From the NCBI GenBank assembly GCA_026075535.2, contig AP026547.1, forward strand, positions 4,278,001 through 4,342,000: a stretch of 64,000 nucleotides of DNA, written 5' to 3'. Numbering within the stretch: the first letter of the stretch is position 1; every line of letters begins with the position of its first letter. The translations under genes and the position numbers were made by a program. This DNA comes from Tricholoma matsutake (taxonomy: Eukaryota; Basidiomycota; Agaricomycetes; Agaricales; Tricholomataceae). Below are positions 40,850-52,341 of this stretch, one piece after another. The notes beneath the pieces were generated by a model that was given only the letters and a program-made list of their open reading frames with translations, was not told where the DNA came from and searched no databases.

Positions 40850-42137
40850 CTGGGGGGATGACTTTAAATCAGTAGGGAAGAGGGGAAATAGGGAGAAGTG
40901 AGGAGTGTGAGACAGGGTACCACCTACTGGGCTTATACCTCTTCAGACAAAGGATGTATGTATATAGTGGTAGAGGTATGTATTTAGAAGTGGGGATTGA
41001 TGTTGGGAGAGCTGGGAACAAGGTGCTCTTTGTCAATGCACCAGTATGGGGAGAGGGAAGAGGTGTTCCTGTATCTGATCAGGTAGTTGGCCACCCTGGG
41101 TAGTTGGCCACCCTGGGTAGTTGGCCACCCTGGGTAGTTGGCCACCCTGGGTAGTTGGCCACCCTGGGTAGTTGGCCACCCTGGGTAGTTGGCCACACAG
41201 CTGTTTTTATATGCATGCTTGTACCTACATTGAAGATATTAGACTAAAAAGATGCCTCCATGGTAGGTATGTCCTGCAAAAAGCTGGACTTGGGATGTGT
41301 GATTGATGTTTCTGAAAATATGCCCGAGATCAAAATTTGATCCCAAAACTGAGATTTCTTAAATCATGTGGCCAACAAATGTTGTGGCTTGTAGGACAAG
41401 GTAGAAAAGCTGTAAAATTCTGAAAATATTTGTGGGACCACTTTACATACAACAGAGTTTATCCCATGCAAATGAGCATGGCCAAGCATATAGTATTGCA
41501 GCAATTTGACTGGTGGCCAACTTCCCCATATTTCCTGTATTTAGAGGCCATGTGACCAATCATTCACACAGGTTCAACAAATTGATACACTGTCTCCCTA
41601 TTGTACACAGTGTGAGCCAAGACACTTGCCTACCCACCAAAAACCATACATAAATGCCCTATAGTGAGTGCTAGTCTCTTAGCCAAGACATATTTACCCT
41701 TAGGTGGCCAACTACCTGCATAGCAACAGTACTTACCTGCATACCTAGGCATTCCCATTATAGAATAAAATGTGCATTGAAACAGTCCTAATAAATGACC
41801 TTGTTCAATATCAGGTAGGGAACACTTCCAAGTCCTGCATCAGAGGACATGTAGCATAAATGCCAGCATGCATCTTTCATAAATACCAATTTTGAGAATG
41901 TGACTGGAACATGTCAGAACATGTATTGGCTCAGATTATTGATAAAATTTCATAGTGTGGGGATTGGATGTCCCTGAGCATGATTCCAGTGTGCCCTATG
42001 TGATCTGGCATTTTTAAATCTAGAAATTTCGGGCTCAGACAACCTGAAATACATGTGGATTGGGATGAACCCCTGAGGTACCCTGTCTTGCACTCCCCTC
42101 ACTTCTCTCTTCCCTACTGATTTAAAGCCATCCCCAG
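40850..42137. mobile_element. Non-autonomous TIR element, 1.29 kb, with internal tandem repeat
   Basis: Ends are inverted: left CTGGGGGGATGACTTTAAAT and right complement CTGGGGATGGCTTTAAATCA, both continuing through CAGTAGGGAAGAG...GAGAC/AAGACAGGGTACC over about 70 bp. No transposase frame. No clear TSD (TCA/TCA is the best match). It interrupts a copia gag. Confidence 0.75.
41083..41196. repeat. 17-bp tandem repeat, 7 copies
   Basis: Seven near-perfect copies of GTAGTTGGCCACCCTGG. The unit is not a multiple of 3; the apparent 70-codon minus-strand frame is a repeat artefact. Single GTGGCCAACT words recur at about 41512 and 41703 in the same element. Confidence 0.92.
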
Positions 42138-42326
42138 TCATGTATATAGGCATATATATGAACATATAATAATGCACATGCAGTATAGTACCATGAGGGA
42201 AGAGACCCCTCAAACTCAAGGAGAATGCTTCGCTATAGGCTAGATGTAGCTGTAAAAATGGAAATAGCTATTTATTATCTATACATATATTAAGGATATC
42301 AACCAAAAAGGTGAAGGAAGGAGGTC

Positions 42327-42690
42327 TGTAAGGGGACTAGGGGGGACTCAGGGGGGTGCCCTGTGTGTTTCTCCTATTTTTTACATTTGTCCTATATTTT
42401 TCCTCACTTCATTTCCTTCTATTCTTCATTTGCTTATTTTATTACTAATTTCCCTTTCTATCACATTTGTGCATGTTGACAGTTTTATATTTAGAGGCGG
42501 AGCACCCCTTCCAACATCTACCCCTTGGTATGATGTCATTTGGTGGCCTTGATCTGCCTATCTCCACCTTTTCTATTTTTAGATTATTATTTGATTTTTG
42601 CAGTCTTCACATATACTGGGCATTGGCAAAGGGGTCCTCAGAGTTTTCTCTTCAGATTTCCCTTTGCTAGAGGCTGAGGTTGCCCTTATA
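42327..42690 (+). repeat. 5' LTR of element E
   Basis: 364 bp, TGTAAGGG...CCCTTATA. It lacks the roughly 60-bp GT..AG block present in all the other family 2 LTRs seen here, leaving one copy of the TTTCCCTTTGCTAG repeat. The self-primer AGAGTTTTCT is kept at 42640-42649 and the PBS AGAAAACTCT at 42693-42702. Confidence 0.88.
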
Positions 42691-42692
42691 GT

Positions 42693-42702
42693 AGAAAACT
42701 CT
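42693..42702 (+). promoter_or_regulatory. Self-priming PBS of element E
   Basis: AGAAAACTCT, 2 nt after the LTR, pairs with AGAGTTTTCT at 42640-42649. The pairing survives although the element is otherwise heavily mutated. Confidence 0.7.
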
Positions 42703-42855
42703 CTTCTAAGGCCCGAAATCATGAACACGCTGCCCAAGGTAGGCAGGTACAGAGTGGATGACACTTCCCAAAGCTCCACAGACTCACTACACACTGTTCC
42801 TGACAGTCCCACCTTTAGTGCACCCCTATTTTTACCTAACACACCCCCTAGTGCC

Positions 42856-43971
42856 ATGGACATATCAGAGTGCCTCGACGCACTTGAAAGCGACATTACC
42901 GGAATACACATGCAAATCGATTTGCTTAAATCTATGATTGAAAACTTTGTCAGAACCCTTTAAACTAGCTCCACGACCAATATTCCCCCCATTGCGACTC
43001 CAAGTGCACCCAACAACAATGCACTGCCTAATGCGCCTACTAAGGATCGCGCCCAGATTAAACCATTTCCCCCCGCCGAATATAATGGTGCACATGCACA
43101 GGGGCATGCATTCCTTAATTCCTGTGAGTTGTACATCAGTCTTCAGTCACATCAATTCATTGACAATGCTGCAAAAATTTATTGGGCCTTCACATACATG
43201 AAATCTGAACACACCTATCTCTACATGGACCATATTCTGCGCCAAACTAAAGAGCTCAGTTCTCTATCTTTCTCCACTTGGGGTGACTTTCAAGCAGAGT
43301 TTGTATGCCACTTTTGTCCCCTCAATGAGCGCCACCGAGCAGTGACACAGCTTGAGTCATCCTTTTACCATCAGGCACATCAATCTGTGGACAATTATAT
43401 CAACAAGTTTAAGGATTTGGTGGACATGGCAGGATATGGGAGTGGGCTACCAGTGGTGGTGAAGTTCTGATGGGGCCTCAATCAAGAAATTCAGGACCAG
43501 ATTGCACAGATGTTGGAAGGGCGCCTGGCGGATGATGATATCTATGCTTGGTATAGAGCTGCTTCACTCTGTGATGAGAACTGACTCACAAATGTGGCAT
43601 TTAATGCTGCATTCTGTGCTCCAACTACCACTCATGCACCCTACACCTTCAATTGAACCCTTCCCCACCATAACCCCATTCCTGTCCATCAGACTCCCGC
43701 ACCAGCTGTCAATGTCCCAGTACCAATGGATGTTGATGCAGCCCACAGCCATGCACATAGGTTGGATCTCTGCTACTGCTGTGGGGCAACTGGGCACAGG
43801 GCTGGAGCATGTCCTCATCATCAGGATATCCACATGCTCACCCCCAAGGGGCAAGATGAACTCCAAGACCTGTTGGCACTTGTAGATGTTGAGGAAGTGA
43901 AGGATCAGGTTGCAGAGGAGATCAAGTCAGAAGTTGTAGAGGAGCAGGATTTTTCTATTTGCAGCGAGTGA
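42856..43971 (+). pseudogene. Gag of element E
   Basis: Homologous to element B Gag: DISECLDALESDITGIHMQI, FSTWGDFQAEFVCHFCPLNE, VDNYINKFKDLVDMAGYGSG, knuckle CYCCGATGHRAGAC. Stops lie at about 42961 (TAA), 43469 (TGA where element B has CGA), 43584 and 43657. Not functional. Confidence 0.87.
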
Positions 43972-44554
43972 ATTGTATGCCCTCACTGCCTGTCCATAAC
44001 CACTTTGAAGTTTTGTCAGTTGAGTCCCCAGAGAATGAATCTATTTCCATGACTGCTCCCCTCTCTGACCCTTTGAAGTTGGCTGAAGATGTACCTGCTC
44101 TTTCCATCTCTCCCTCAGCCTCACACCCCAAAATTAAATCATGGGAGCACAAACTACCATGCAAATATATCGTTGCATCCACTCCCTCTACACATTCCTT
44201 GAACCTAGCAATTGAACTACAGACTACTGACACTGGACAGATACTCAGTGTCTCTGTGCTCCTGGACTCTGGTACGACTGGTCTCTTCATCGATGCCCAT
44301 CTTGCACAACAACATCGCCTGAATACTTGCTCACTCTTGCATCCAATACCTGTTTATAATGTGGATGGGTCCCCAAATGAAGCTGGTGCCATCTGAGAGG
44401 TTGTAGACCTGGTCCTCCATGACAAAGATCATAGTGAGCATGCCCTTTTTGTTGTCACCCAATTAGGAAAACAGAAGGTGATTTTGGGCTATCTGTGGCT
44501 TCAAGACCATAACCCAGAGGTCAACCAGAATACCAAGGAGGTTACAATGAGCCA
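43959..44554 (+). pseudogene. Protease region of element E
   Basis: SVLLDSGTTGLFIDAHLAQQ (Ala to Thr in the active-site motif), then AI-TGA-EVVDLV. Element B has CAA at that codon, so CGA was ancestral. GKQKVILGYLWLQDHNPEVN follows. Confidence 0.82.
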
Positions 44555-45894
44555 GTGTCCATCCCACTGTCACACTTGTTTCACAGAAGCCAGACAAGAA
44601 TGCCGTGGACAAAGGGCCTCAATATGACACACTCAGAACTTCAGAAGTGTCATGCTGGACCCCTGCCTGTACCAGAAGTGGAGTTAGAAGAGGTTCCTGA
44701 TCTGATGCCAGACTTGGATGATGATGAGGAGGAGCCAGAGGAAGTGGAGGAAGGTGATCAGATCTTCTGCACTGGGATTCATCCATCGCACGAGGTGTGT
44801 GCTACATTGAACATATCCCAACGCCTTGCTGAGGCATTCCACAAAAACAATGCTGCTAAATTCTCTACTGATTACTTGCTTTCTCATCTCCATGAGTTTG
44901 GGGACATGTTCTCCAAGGAATTGGTTGACTCTCTCCCTGCACGCAAGCTGTGGGATCACATGATCAAACTCACCCCCAGTGCAACCCCTTCATCCTGCAA
45001 GGTCTATCCTCTCTCTCCTGAAGAACAGTGACAGCTTGACCAGTTCATCAACAAGCACCTGGCCTCTGGACATATTCGAACATCAAAGTCACCCATGGCC
45101 TCTCCCTTTTTCTTTGTCAAGAAGAAGGATGGCTCACTTTGACAAGTTCAAGACTACAGAAAGCTCAACACCTCACAGTCAAAAATTGCTACCCATTACC
45201 TCTCATCTCTGAACTTGTGAACCAGCTCCATAGAGCCCAATACTTCACCAAGCTCAACATCCATTTGGGCTACAATAATGTGAGGATAAAGGAGGGAGAT
45301 GAGTGGAAGGCTAGTGTTTCAAAGTCCAGTTGGGTTGCAGTCTTTTGCAGTCTTTTTAAAATTTAAACTGCCTCCTACTATCTCAAACAATAAGATAAAA
45401 TCATGAAAATATTTGAGCAGATAGATCTGGCCAAAGACTGGGGGGCCATCTCTGGAACATAAGGATTCTGGTCAGTGATTGTCAATATAATCACAAAATT
45501 TAATCATGGATAGAGAAGTGAAAATAATGGGGGGTCCTCTCTTTGACAAAATGATTTCATCCAGTCATTGCTGAGATACAACAAAACAGCAAAAGACCAA
45601 ACCTTGAAACACTATCCAGGAAGGCAGCCTTTCATACCAACCGTGGTATTTTTGAATGCTTGTCATGTTTTTTGGCCTTACTAATAGTCTGGCCACCTTT
45701 CAGACCATGATGAACGACATTTTCCATGATCTCATCCTCAAAGGCATTGTTTGTATCTATCTTGATGACATCCTCATCTTCACTCGCACAGTTAAAGAGC
45801 ACCATCACATCACATGCCTTGTCCTAGAATGACTTTGATGGTACAAACTCTACCTTCGTCAGGACAAGTGCAAGTTTGAGAAGACCAAGATCAA
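44555..45894 (+). pseudogene. Reverse transcriptase of element E, first part, split by a MITE
   Basis: Linker (EEPEEVEEGDQIFC, VYPLSPEEQ) and RT fingers and palm ([33 protein letters not shown]) up to GDEWKA, then the MITE. After it [28 protein letters not shown] and [20 protein letters not shown] follow, then ECH-like decay to the solo LTR at 45895. Motif A Asp is lost (KLNIH for KLDVH). Many stops. Confidence 0.85.
45312..45617. mobile_element. hAT-like MITE, about 306 bp
   Basis: Begins TAGTGTTTCAAAG and ends CTTGAAACACTA(TCC): inverted TAGTGTTTCAA termini, typical of hAT. GGAAGGC flanks both sides (TGGAAGGC at 45304-45311, AGGAAGGC at 45618-45625), fitting an 8-bp hAT duplication with one mismatch. 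Element B shows the uninterrupted target GTGGAAGGCAGCC. No transposase. Confidence 0.8.
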
Positions 45895-46078
45895 TGTAAG
45901 AGTGTCTCTTACATCAGCAAGTCTTATCACATGTCATTGCAGTTATCACATGTTATTCCTGTAGTATAGTCTATACTTCAAGTACTTGTACTGTATCTTA
46001 GTTTCCTCCCCCTGAAATATACTAAGTTCCTAACATGTTTTGGTCTCCTTGAGTGTTGGAAGCTTCAGTTTTCTTCCA
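45895..46078 (+). repeat. Solo LTR of family F (184 bp)
   Basis: TGTAAGAGTG...TTCTTCCA, the same length as the two LTRs of element F. Inserted in RT of element E between ATCAA and ATTGA; the empty site in B reads ATTGA, so the left TSD copy has two transitions. Confidence 0.85.
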
Positions 46079-46760
46079 ATTGAGTACCTCAGCCTGATTA
46101 TCTCAGAGGGTCAGGTTGAGATGGATCCTATCAAGGTGAATGGGGTCATGGCTTGGCCGATGCCCACGAACAAGAAAGAGGTGCAGTCTTTCCTGGGCTT
46201 CATCAATTTCTATCAGTGTTTTATCAAGGATTTCTCACATCATGCACAACCACTGTTTGACTTGACAGGAAAGGAGGCATGGAGGTGGGATAATACACAA
46301 CAGGAGGCATTTGAAATGCTTAAGGAGATGGTCACTTCTGCTCCCATTCTTACCTTTGCTGACAATTCATGCCCCTTTCATGTAGAAGCCGACAGTTCTG
46401 ACTTTGCGATGGGCACCATGTTGTCTCAGCAGTCTTTGGAGGACCAGAAGTGGCATCCTGTTGTGTTCTACTCCAAAAGCCTTAGTGCTGTAGAGTAAAA
46501 CTATGAGATCCATGACAAGGAGATGTTGGTGATAATGCGCACACTTGAGGAGTGGCGACACTTCCTTGAGGGTGCTCAACACAAGGTGGAAATTTGGATG
46601 GATCACAAGAATCTCGAGTACTTTATGATGGCCAAGAAATTGAACCATCATCATGCTCGTTGGTCCCTGTATCTATCCAGATTCAACTTCTCCTTGCACC
46701 ACCATCTGGGTCGCAGCATGGGGAAGACCAATGCCCTCTCCCAATGTGCAGACCATGGGA
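46079..46760 (+). pseudogene. RT thumb and RNase H of element E
   Basis: [115 protein letters not shown] has CAA where B and D have TGA; CGA is the only common ancestor by single transitions. Confidence 0.87.
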
Positions 46761-48276
46761 ATGGCAGCAATGACAATCAAAACATTGTGTTGTTGCAGCC
46801 AGACCTGTTCACCATTCAGGCACTGGAAGGCATTGCACCCACAGGGCGAGGAGCAGGACATCCTATGCGACATTCATTGTGCAAACTGTAGCGGTTTACA
46901 TGAGGATATTGTTGCCTGAGCTGTTAAAGAACTGAGGAAGGGATCCACCCTTTCCTTGCATGCAGCAGAGTAGGCTGAAAAGGAGGACTTGCTGTATTTC
47001 AGGGATCACATCTATGTCCACAATGACCCAGACCTTCACTGGCACATCATATCCCAACACCATGACTCACAGATTGCCGGTCATCCTGGACACTGGAAGA
47101 CCTTGGAGCTCACCTCACAGAATTATTGGTGGCCACAAATGTCACAACTCATTGGTCAGTATTGTCATACTTGTGACCTTTGCTTATGCACCAAGGTTCC
47201 TCATCACAAACCCATTGGCAAGCTACACCCTCTTCCTGTTCCAGAGAGATGTTGGGATGTTGTCAGTGTTGACTTTGTGGTGGAGTTGCCAGAGTCAAAT
47301 GGGTTTGATGTGGTGATGTGCACAGTTGATTCAGTGGGAAAATGCGCTCACTTCATTCCCACTCACACCACTGTCAGCACCCTGGGTGCTGCCCAACTCT
47401 ATCTCCACCATGTGTGAAAATTACATGGACTTCCTGGTGCCTTCCTCTCTGACCGTGGCCCTCAGTTCATGGCAGAGTTCACTCATGAGCTGTACCAACT
47501 TCTGGGGATCAAACTCCTTGCTTCAACTGCCTATCACCCACAAACTGATGGCCAGACTGAGCGAGTCAACCAGGAACTGGAGCAGTACATCTGCATCTTC
47601 ATCAATGAGCACCAGGACAATTGGGACAATCTTCTCCCCTTGGCTGACTTTGGATACAACAACCATGTCCATGCTTCCACCCAACAGACCCCTTTCCTCT
47701 TAGACACTGGATGGCATCCATGCATGGGATTTGAACCTCACCAAACTCCCTCACACATCGAGATGGTGAATGAGTTCACAGAACACATGCGGGATAGCTT
47801 GAAGGAGGCAAAGGCAGCCTTAGCAAAGGCAAAGGATGACATAGTGCGCTTTTACAACCAATGCCATTCTCTTACCCCTCAGTACAAGATTGGTGATCAA
47901 GTTTATCTTGACTCCAGTGACATCTCCACTATGCGTCCATCCAAGAAACTTGCTCATCGCTTCCTGGGACCTTTCCCCATTGTCAAGTGTGTTGGAATGC
48001 ATGCCTATTGTCTATGCCTTCCAGCCTCCATGTCCAGACTTCACCCAGTCTTCCATTCCCAGGATGGCATTCACGTCCACCACCACCACCTACAGTGATT
48101 GAGGGAGAACCCCAGTATGAAGTTGAGTCAATCTTGGACAGCTGGTTGCATCAAGGAAAACTCCAGTATTTGGTGCACTGGAAGGGTTATGGGTATGAGG
48201 AGAACTCATGGGTTGAAGAGTCCAATGTGAATGCCCCTCAGTTAGTCAAGGAATTCCACTGATGGCACACTGCTGC
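46761..48276 (+). pseudogene. Integrase and chromodomain of element E
   Basis: HHDSQIAGHPGHW...CHTCDLC finger; CWDVVSVDFVVELPESNGFD; LTVALSS/SDRGPQFMAEF; YHPQTDGQTERVNQELEQY; then HRFLGPFPIVKCVG and the chromodomain YEVESILDSWLHQGKLQYLV, WKGYGYEENSWVEES. About 40 bp are missing between the barrel and chromodomain near 48055, shifting the frame. The last residues before the stop are lost to the insertion at 48277. Confidence 0.86.
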
Positions 48277-48500
48277 ACTGTGTTGCATCAAATGCGGTGA
48301 TAGGTTGTCTCCTCAGCTCAAAGGCCGATTCACCATTTTGGCCACATTCTAATCACATCAGATAACTCACACGAGGTCCCAGAAGCAGTGTGACCACTCC
48401 CGACCAAGTCTACCAAGTGCGATATCATGTTGAATGCAGTCGAGCATCGTATCAAACGCGATCGAACATCGTTGAACATCATCAAGCATCACGAGCATCG

Positions 48501-49235
48501 TCGAACACAATCAAGCATCGTTGAACACGGTCAAGCATCATTGAATGCAGTCGAGCATCGTTGAACGTGGTTGAGCATCATTGAACACAGTTGAGCATCA
48601 TTGAACGCAGTTGAGCATCGTTGAACGCGGTCGAGCATCGTTGAATGCAGTCGAGCATCGTTGAATGTGGTCGAGCATTGTTGAACACAGTTGAGCATTG
48701 TTGAATGCAGTTGAGCATCATTGAATGCAGTTGAGCATCGTTGAACGCAGTTGAGCATCATTGAACGCAGTTGAGCATCATTGAACGCAGTTGAGCATCA
48801 TTGAACGCGGTCGAGCATCGTTGAATGCAGTCGAGCATTGTTGAATGCAGTTGAGCATCGTTGAACGCGGTCGAGCATCGTTGAACGCAGTTGAGCATCA
48901 TTGAACGCAGTTGAGCATCATTGAATGTGGTCGAGCATCGTTGAATGCAGTCGAGCATTGTTGAATGCAGTTGAGCATTGTTGAATGCAGTTGAGCATTG
49001 TTGAATGCAGTTGAGCATTGTTGAACGCGGTCGAGCATTGTTGAACATGGTCAAGCATTGTATTGAACACGATCGAACATCGTCGAACATCATCAAGCGA
49101 GCATCGTATTGAACATGATTGAACATCGTCGAACATGATCGAGCATCATTAAACACGATTGAGCATTGTTGAACATGGTCAAGCATCGTATTGAACGTGA
49201 TCGAACATCATCAAGCATCGTTGAGCATCGTTGAG
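48501..49235. repeat. 20-bp minisatellite, about 27 regular units plus degenerate flanks
   Basis: Consensus GAGCATCGTTGAACGCGGTC with four CpGs. Regular to about 49060, then less regular. Units differ almost only at the CpG positions (CG to TG or CA). The minus strand is open in long stretches in all frames because three units make 60 nt; this is a repeat property, not evidence of a gene. Confidence 0.92.
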
Positions 49236-49890
49236 CATTATCAATCGATATCGAGAGACTGCAAGCAACATCAGGTGCCACATTTGTTATCTATATGGTG
49301 GAATAACATGTGCCAGGAAGTATTCCAACTCATGCTCAAACTTGCTGATAGTAGGTCAGCCTTGTTCCAAGTCCCTATCGTGCACAGAACCCACTGGATG
49401 CATTATTGCGAGACTTAGCGCAGTTTATACACAAAGGACAGTCCCCTTTTAGTTCTATACCCTTTATTACTCTTTCATCATATGATATATATCTTTCTTG
49501 TTCAGATTCCAGTCTCCTTTTTGGCCTTGTGCCTTAACTCATATCTTTTGCCTCATGTTCTACACATGTTCTCTAGCCTTTTTAGGTACTTTCTTTATTT
49601 TATATAAAAAGATGTACTAGATACAAAGAAAAACAAGAAAGTCGTCGTCTTCCTCCCAGATCACAGTGATTTGAGAGTTCAGTTTAGTCTTATTCAGTCC
49701 GAAGTTTGGTGTTTTATGCTAAACTTCCTTGAAATTCCTCAAAATTCCTCGCATTACGCTATTTTCACTCTCGCTTCCCTTGATTAGCCTTTTTGTCACT
49801 TCTACTACTCGTCTAGTCCTCTGATCTTGCATCCAAACATATCTGTGCACTCGAAATTCCTCAAAACCTCTTCGAAAAATATCACGACAT

Positions 49891-49975
49891 CTCGAAAATC
49901 ATTGCAAAGTCTTGAAAATCATCGCAACACCTCAAAAATCATCACAACCCCTCGAAAATCATTGCAAAGTCTCAA
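49891..49975. repeat. Second 20-bp tandem repeat, 4 units
   Basis: CTCGAAAATCATTGCAAAGT-type units at 49891, 49911, 49931 and 49951, with looser copies upstream from about 49850. Same period as the larger minisatellite but unrelated sequence. Confidence 0.85.
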
Positions 49976-50175
49976 AACACATTCTTTTAGCCTCAAACTG
50001 CTTTTATGAGCAGTTGTTTTATGACTATTTGACAGTCGGTCTGACAGGTGACGTCTAGAGGGCCTCACATCCTTCCTCTGACTCGTGTTATACTATCCGA
50101 AGCCTTTTGTGGGTTTTGTTTGGGTTTCCAGGTTGAGCATCATCAGTGGGGTGATGCATCTTAGAGAGGGGGTGA

Positions 50176-50611
50176 TGTAAGGGGACTAGGGGGGACTAGG
50201 GGGGGTGCCCTGTGTGTTTCTCCTATTTTTTACATTCATCCTATATTTTTCCTCACTTCATTTCCTTCTATTCTTTATTTTCTATGACTTTTCCTTATTT
50301 CATTACTAGTTTCCCTTTCTATCACATTTGTGCATGTTGACAGTTTTATATTTAGAGGCAGAGCACCCCTTTCGACATCTACCCCTTGGTATGATGTCAT
50401 TCAGCAGCCTTGATCTGCCTATCTCCACCTTTTCTATTTTTAAATTATTATTTGATTTTTGCAGTCTTCACATATACTGGGCATTGGCAAAGGGGTCCTC
50501 AGAGTTTTCTCTTCAGATTTCCCTTTTCTAGGTGCACCTCCAATCCCTGTAATATGTAGTATAATTTTAACTTCAGATTTCCCTTTGCTAGAGGCTGAGG
50601 TTGCCCTTATA
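50176..50611 (+). repeat. 3' LTR of element E
   Basis: 436 bp, preceded by GAGAGGGGGTGA. It has a duplicated GGGGACTAGG near the start and keeps the GT..AG block that the 5' LTR lacks, so the two LTRs are structurally different. Confidence 0.88.
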
Positions 50612-50614
50612 ATA

Positions 50615-50827
50615 GAGGGTCAAAAAACTGCTCCAATGAGTCTCAACTTTGTTTGGCCCATTATTCCATGAGTTCTTATCCAAATCACATGATCCAAAAT
50701 GATATGGAAAGCTAAGATGATGTAGTCTGTTTGACAGGAATCTCAGGATCCTGGATTATGTCAGCATTCTATACCAATGCAATCATTGAAAAATGAGCAA
50801 ATATTGGAGCAGTTTTTTGAGCCACTG
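50615..50827. mobile_element. Tc1/mariner-like MITE, 213 bp
   Basis: Inverted ends GAGGGTCAAAAAACTGCTCC and (complement of right) CAGTGGCTCAAAAAACTGCT..., with TA on each side (50613-50614, 50828-50829). The right end CCACTG-TA is typical of mariner-type termini. It sits exactly between the LTR of element E and the start of the recognisable copia H gag. Confidence 0.72.
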
Positions 50828-50831
50828 TACA

Positions 50832-51351
50832 TATTAACTCAATTATATGAGACCAAAGTATATGATGGAGGAGATCTCTTGAAACACCTTGATACAATGA
50901 AGTCCCTCTGCAACTGTATTAACTGATTCCCAAACCCAGAATTCCATGTTTCAGATACATGATTCAAGTCCACCATTTTGGTGTCCTTACCCCCCAGTTG
51001 GCAGACCTTTGTGGACCATTATAATGGGAATGCCAATGACCCCAATGATCCAGATCCTAAACGCTGTATGTCCTCTGATCAATTTATTGGTATAATAAGG
51101 AAGGAATTCAAGATATGGGCTAATCAAAGTAATAACAGGAATAATGGAAATGGTAGCACTAACCTGGTTAATACCCAGTCAGCTACTAGTAAATCCCTGG
51201 AAGCTTGCATAAAGGATCACAAAGGAAGTGCAAAACCATATTGCAAACACTGCAAGAAACCTGGACACTGGACAAGTAAATGCTGCAAATTCCCAGGAAA
51301 TAAATGTTATAATTGTGGAAAATATGGACACTATGCAAAGGATTGCTGAAA
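50832..51351 (+). pseudogene. Gag of copia H
   Basis: NQLYETKVYDGGDLLKHLDT, then two stops, SLPPSWQTFVDHYNGNAND, FIGIIRKEFKIWANQSNN, and two CCHC knuckles: CKHCKKPGHWTSKC and CYNCGKYGHYAKDC. This is the UBN2_2-type Gag of basidiomycete copia elements. The N-terminal part and 5' LTR are missing, replaced by the MITE and element E. Confidence 0.87.
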
Positions 51352-52065
51352 GAAGAATAGGGACAAGAATCAACACAAGGGGAAGAAAGGCAAGGGAACC
51401 AGCGGAAGGAATGATCAGTCGAATGTGGGGGAGGAGCATATTCTGTTCCCAGTTGAAGAACTTTATAATTTTGATACATTCAATGCTTGTAATGCAGATG
51501 GCAATGATAAGCACTTTATCTTTTATGATTGGTTAGCAGATTCAGCAACAATCTCGCTTGTAACACATCAGCAAGAAGCCTTTACTGATTACACAGCTTT
51601 GGGAAATATTTCCGTAACAGGTGTAGGAGGTAAAGAAGCAAAAATTGCAGGCCACAGAACTGTTGAATTAGTTTCAACATGTAAAGGTCAAAGTTATATT
51701 CTACATTTGGAAAATGTTCTACATGTGCGTGAAAGGCAAAATAACTTGATTTTGTTGGGGCAATAGGACAATACCGGAGGAAAATACACAGGTGGAGAGG
51801 GACAAATCACTCTTATTACAAGAGATGGTAAACCCAATAGCTCACAGCACCAAAATTGATAATCATTTATACAAGATGAAGATGGTTATTCAACAATTGC
51901 ATTATAAACTATCCAAACATTGATGGGTCATGTGTTCATCAAACATCTGTTGGCAATGATGCGCGTCCAAATTGGGAAACTAGGCACTAATGTTTCAGAC
52001 ATATTGGGTATACTGGACTTCAAAAATTATTGGACAACAAATTAGTGGACAAATTAAATGTTGAC
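51352..52065 (+). pseudogene. Protease and GAG-pre-integrase of copia H
   Basis: YDWLADSATISLVTHQQEAF (active site DSAT for DSGAT), SVTGVGGKEAKIAGHRTVEL, LHLENVLHVRERQNNLILLG, then stops; the pre-integrase remnant is RHIGYTGLQKLLDNKLVDKL. The loss of Gly in DSGA is a second damaging change besides the stops. Confidence 0.82.
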
Positions 52066-52336
52066 TGTAAGGGAAAGACCCAGAAGATGAGGATATAGGG
52101 TGCACAAAGGCACAAAGGGGCCACAAAGGGCACAACGAGTCTATAAATGACAGCTATAAAGCAGTAACACTGGGGAGATACTTAGATGTTGGATTAAAGA
52201 GTGTAACTATGGCAAGTATAAAGCTGTAGCCAAACAATAACAAATAGATATGTAAGATAGGAATGAATGAGAGGTTTCCATAGAGTATGAACAGTAGGTA
52301 GGGAAACATATATATCTGGGAGGCTGTCCCCTTACA
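52066..52336 (+). repeat. Solo LTR, 271 bp
   Basis: TGTAAGGGAAAGACCC...GTCCCCTTACA with a perfect TSD TTGAC (52061-52065, 52337-52341). It interrupts copia H integrase in frame context (KLNVD then IQSPNPDCIV). No other copy in the window, so superfamily cannot be stated. Confidence 0.88.
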
Positions 52337-52341
52337 TTGAC

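Larger units (their letters stand above)
48277..50145. other. 1.87-kb insertion of unknown type with two minisatellites
   Basis: It separates the chromodomain end of element E from its last bases (GGGGTGATGCATCTTAG at 50151-50166, then PPT and LTR). About 45 bp of the element are missing at the site. It contains a long 20-bp minisatellite, 600 bp of AT-rich unique sequence (49260-49860) and a second 20-bp repeat. No TIR, LTR or coding motif was found, so its class is unknown. Confidence 0.6.
42327..50611 (+). mobile_element. Ty3/gypsy element E (family 2), old and interrupted
   Basis: Family 2 gag-pol on the plus strand between LTRs of 364 and 436 bp. It is strongly CpG-depleted compared with elements D and B. 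It carries three later insertions: a hAT-like MITE (45312), a 184-bp solo LTR (45895) and a 1.87-kb minisatellite-bearing block (48277). Flanks AGGTC and ATAGA do not match, so the ends have recombined or been lost. Confidence 0.88.

Noticed and set aside
40984..41196. 70-codon frame over the 17-bp repeat
   Set aside because: Product of the tandem repeat, not a gene.
48531..49186. Long minus-strand frames over the minisatellite (142 and 76 codons)
   Set aside because: A 20-bp unit opens all frames with a 60-nt period; the peptides are just the repeat. No start context or conserved domain.
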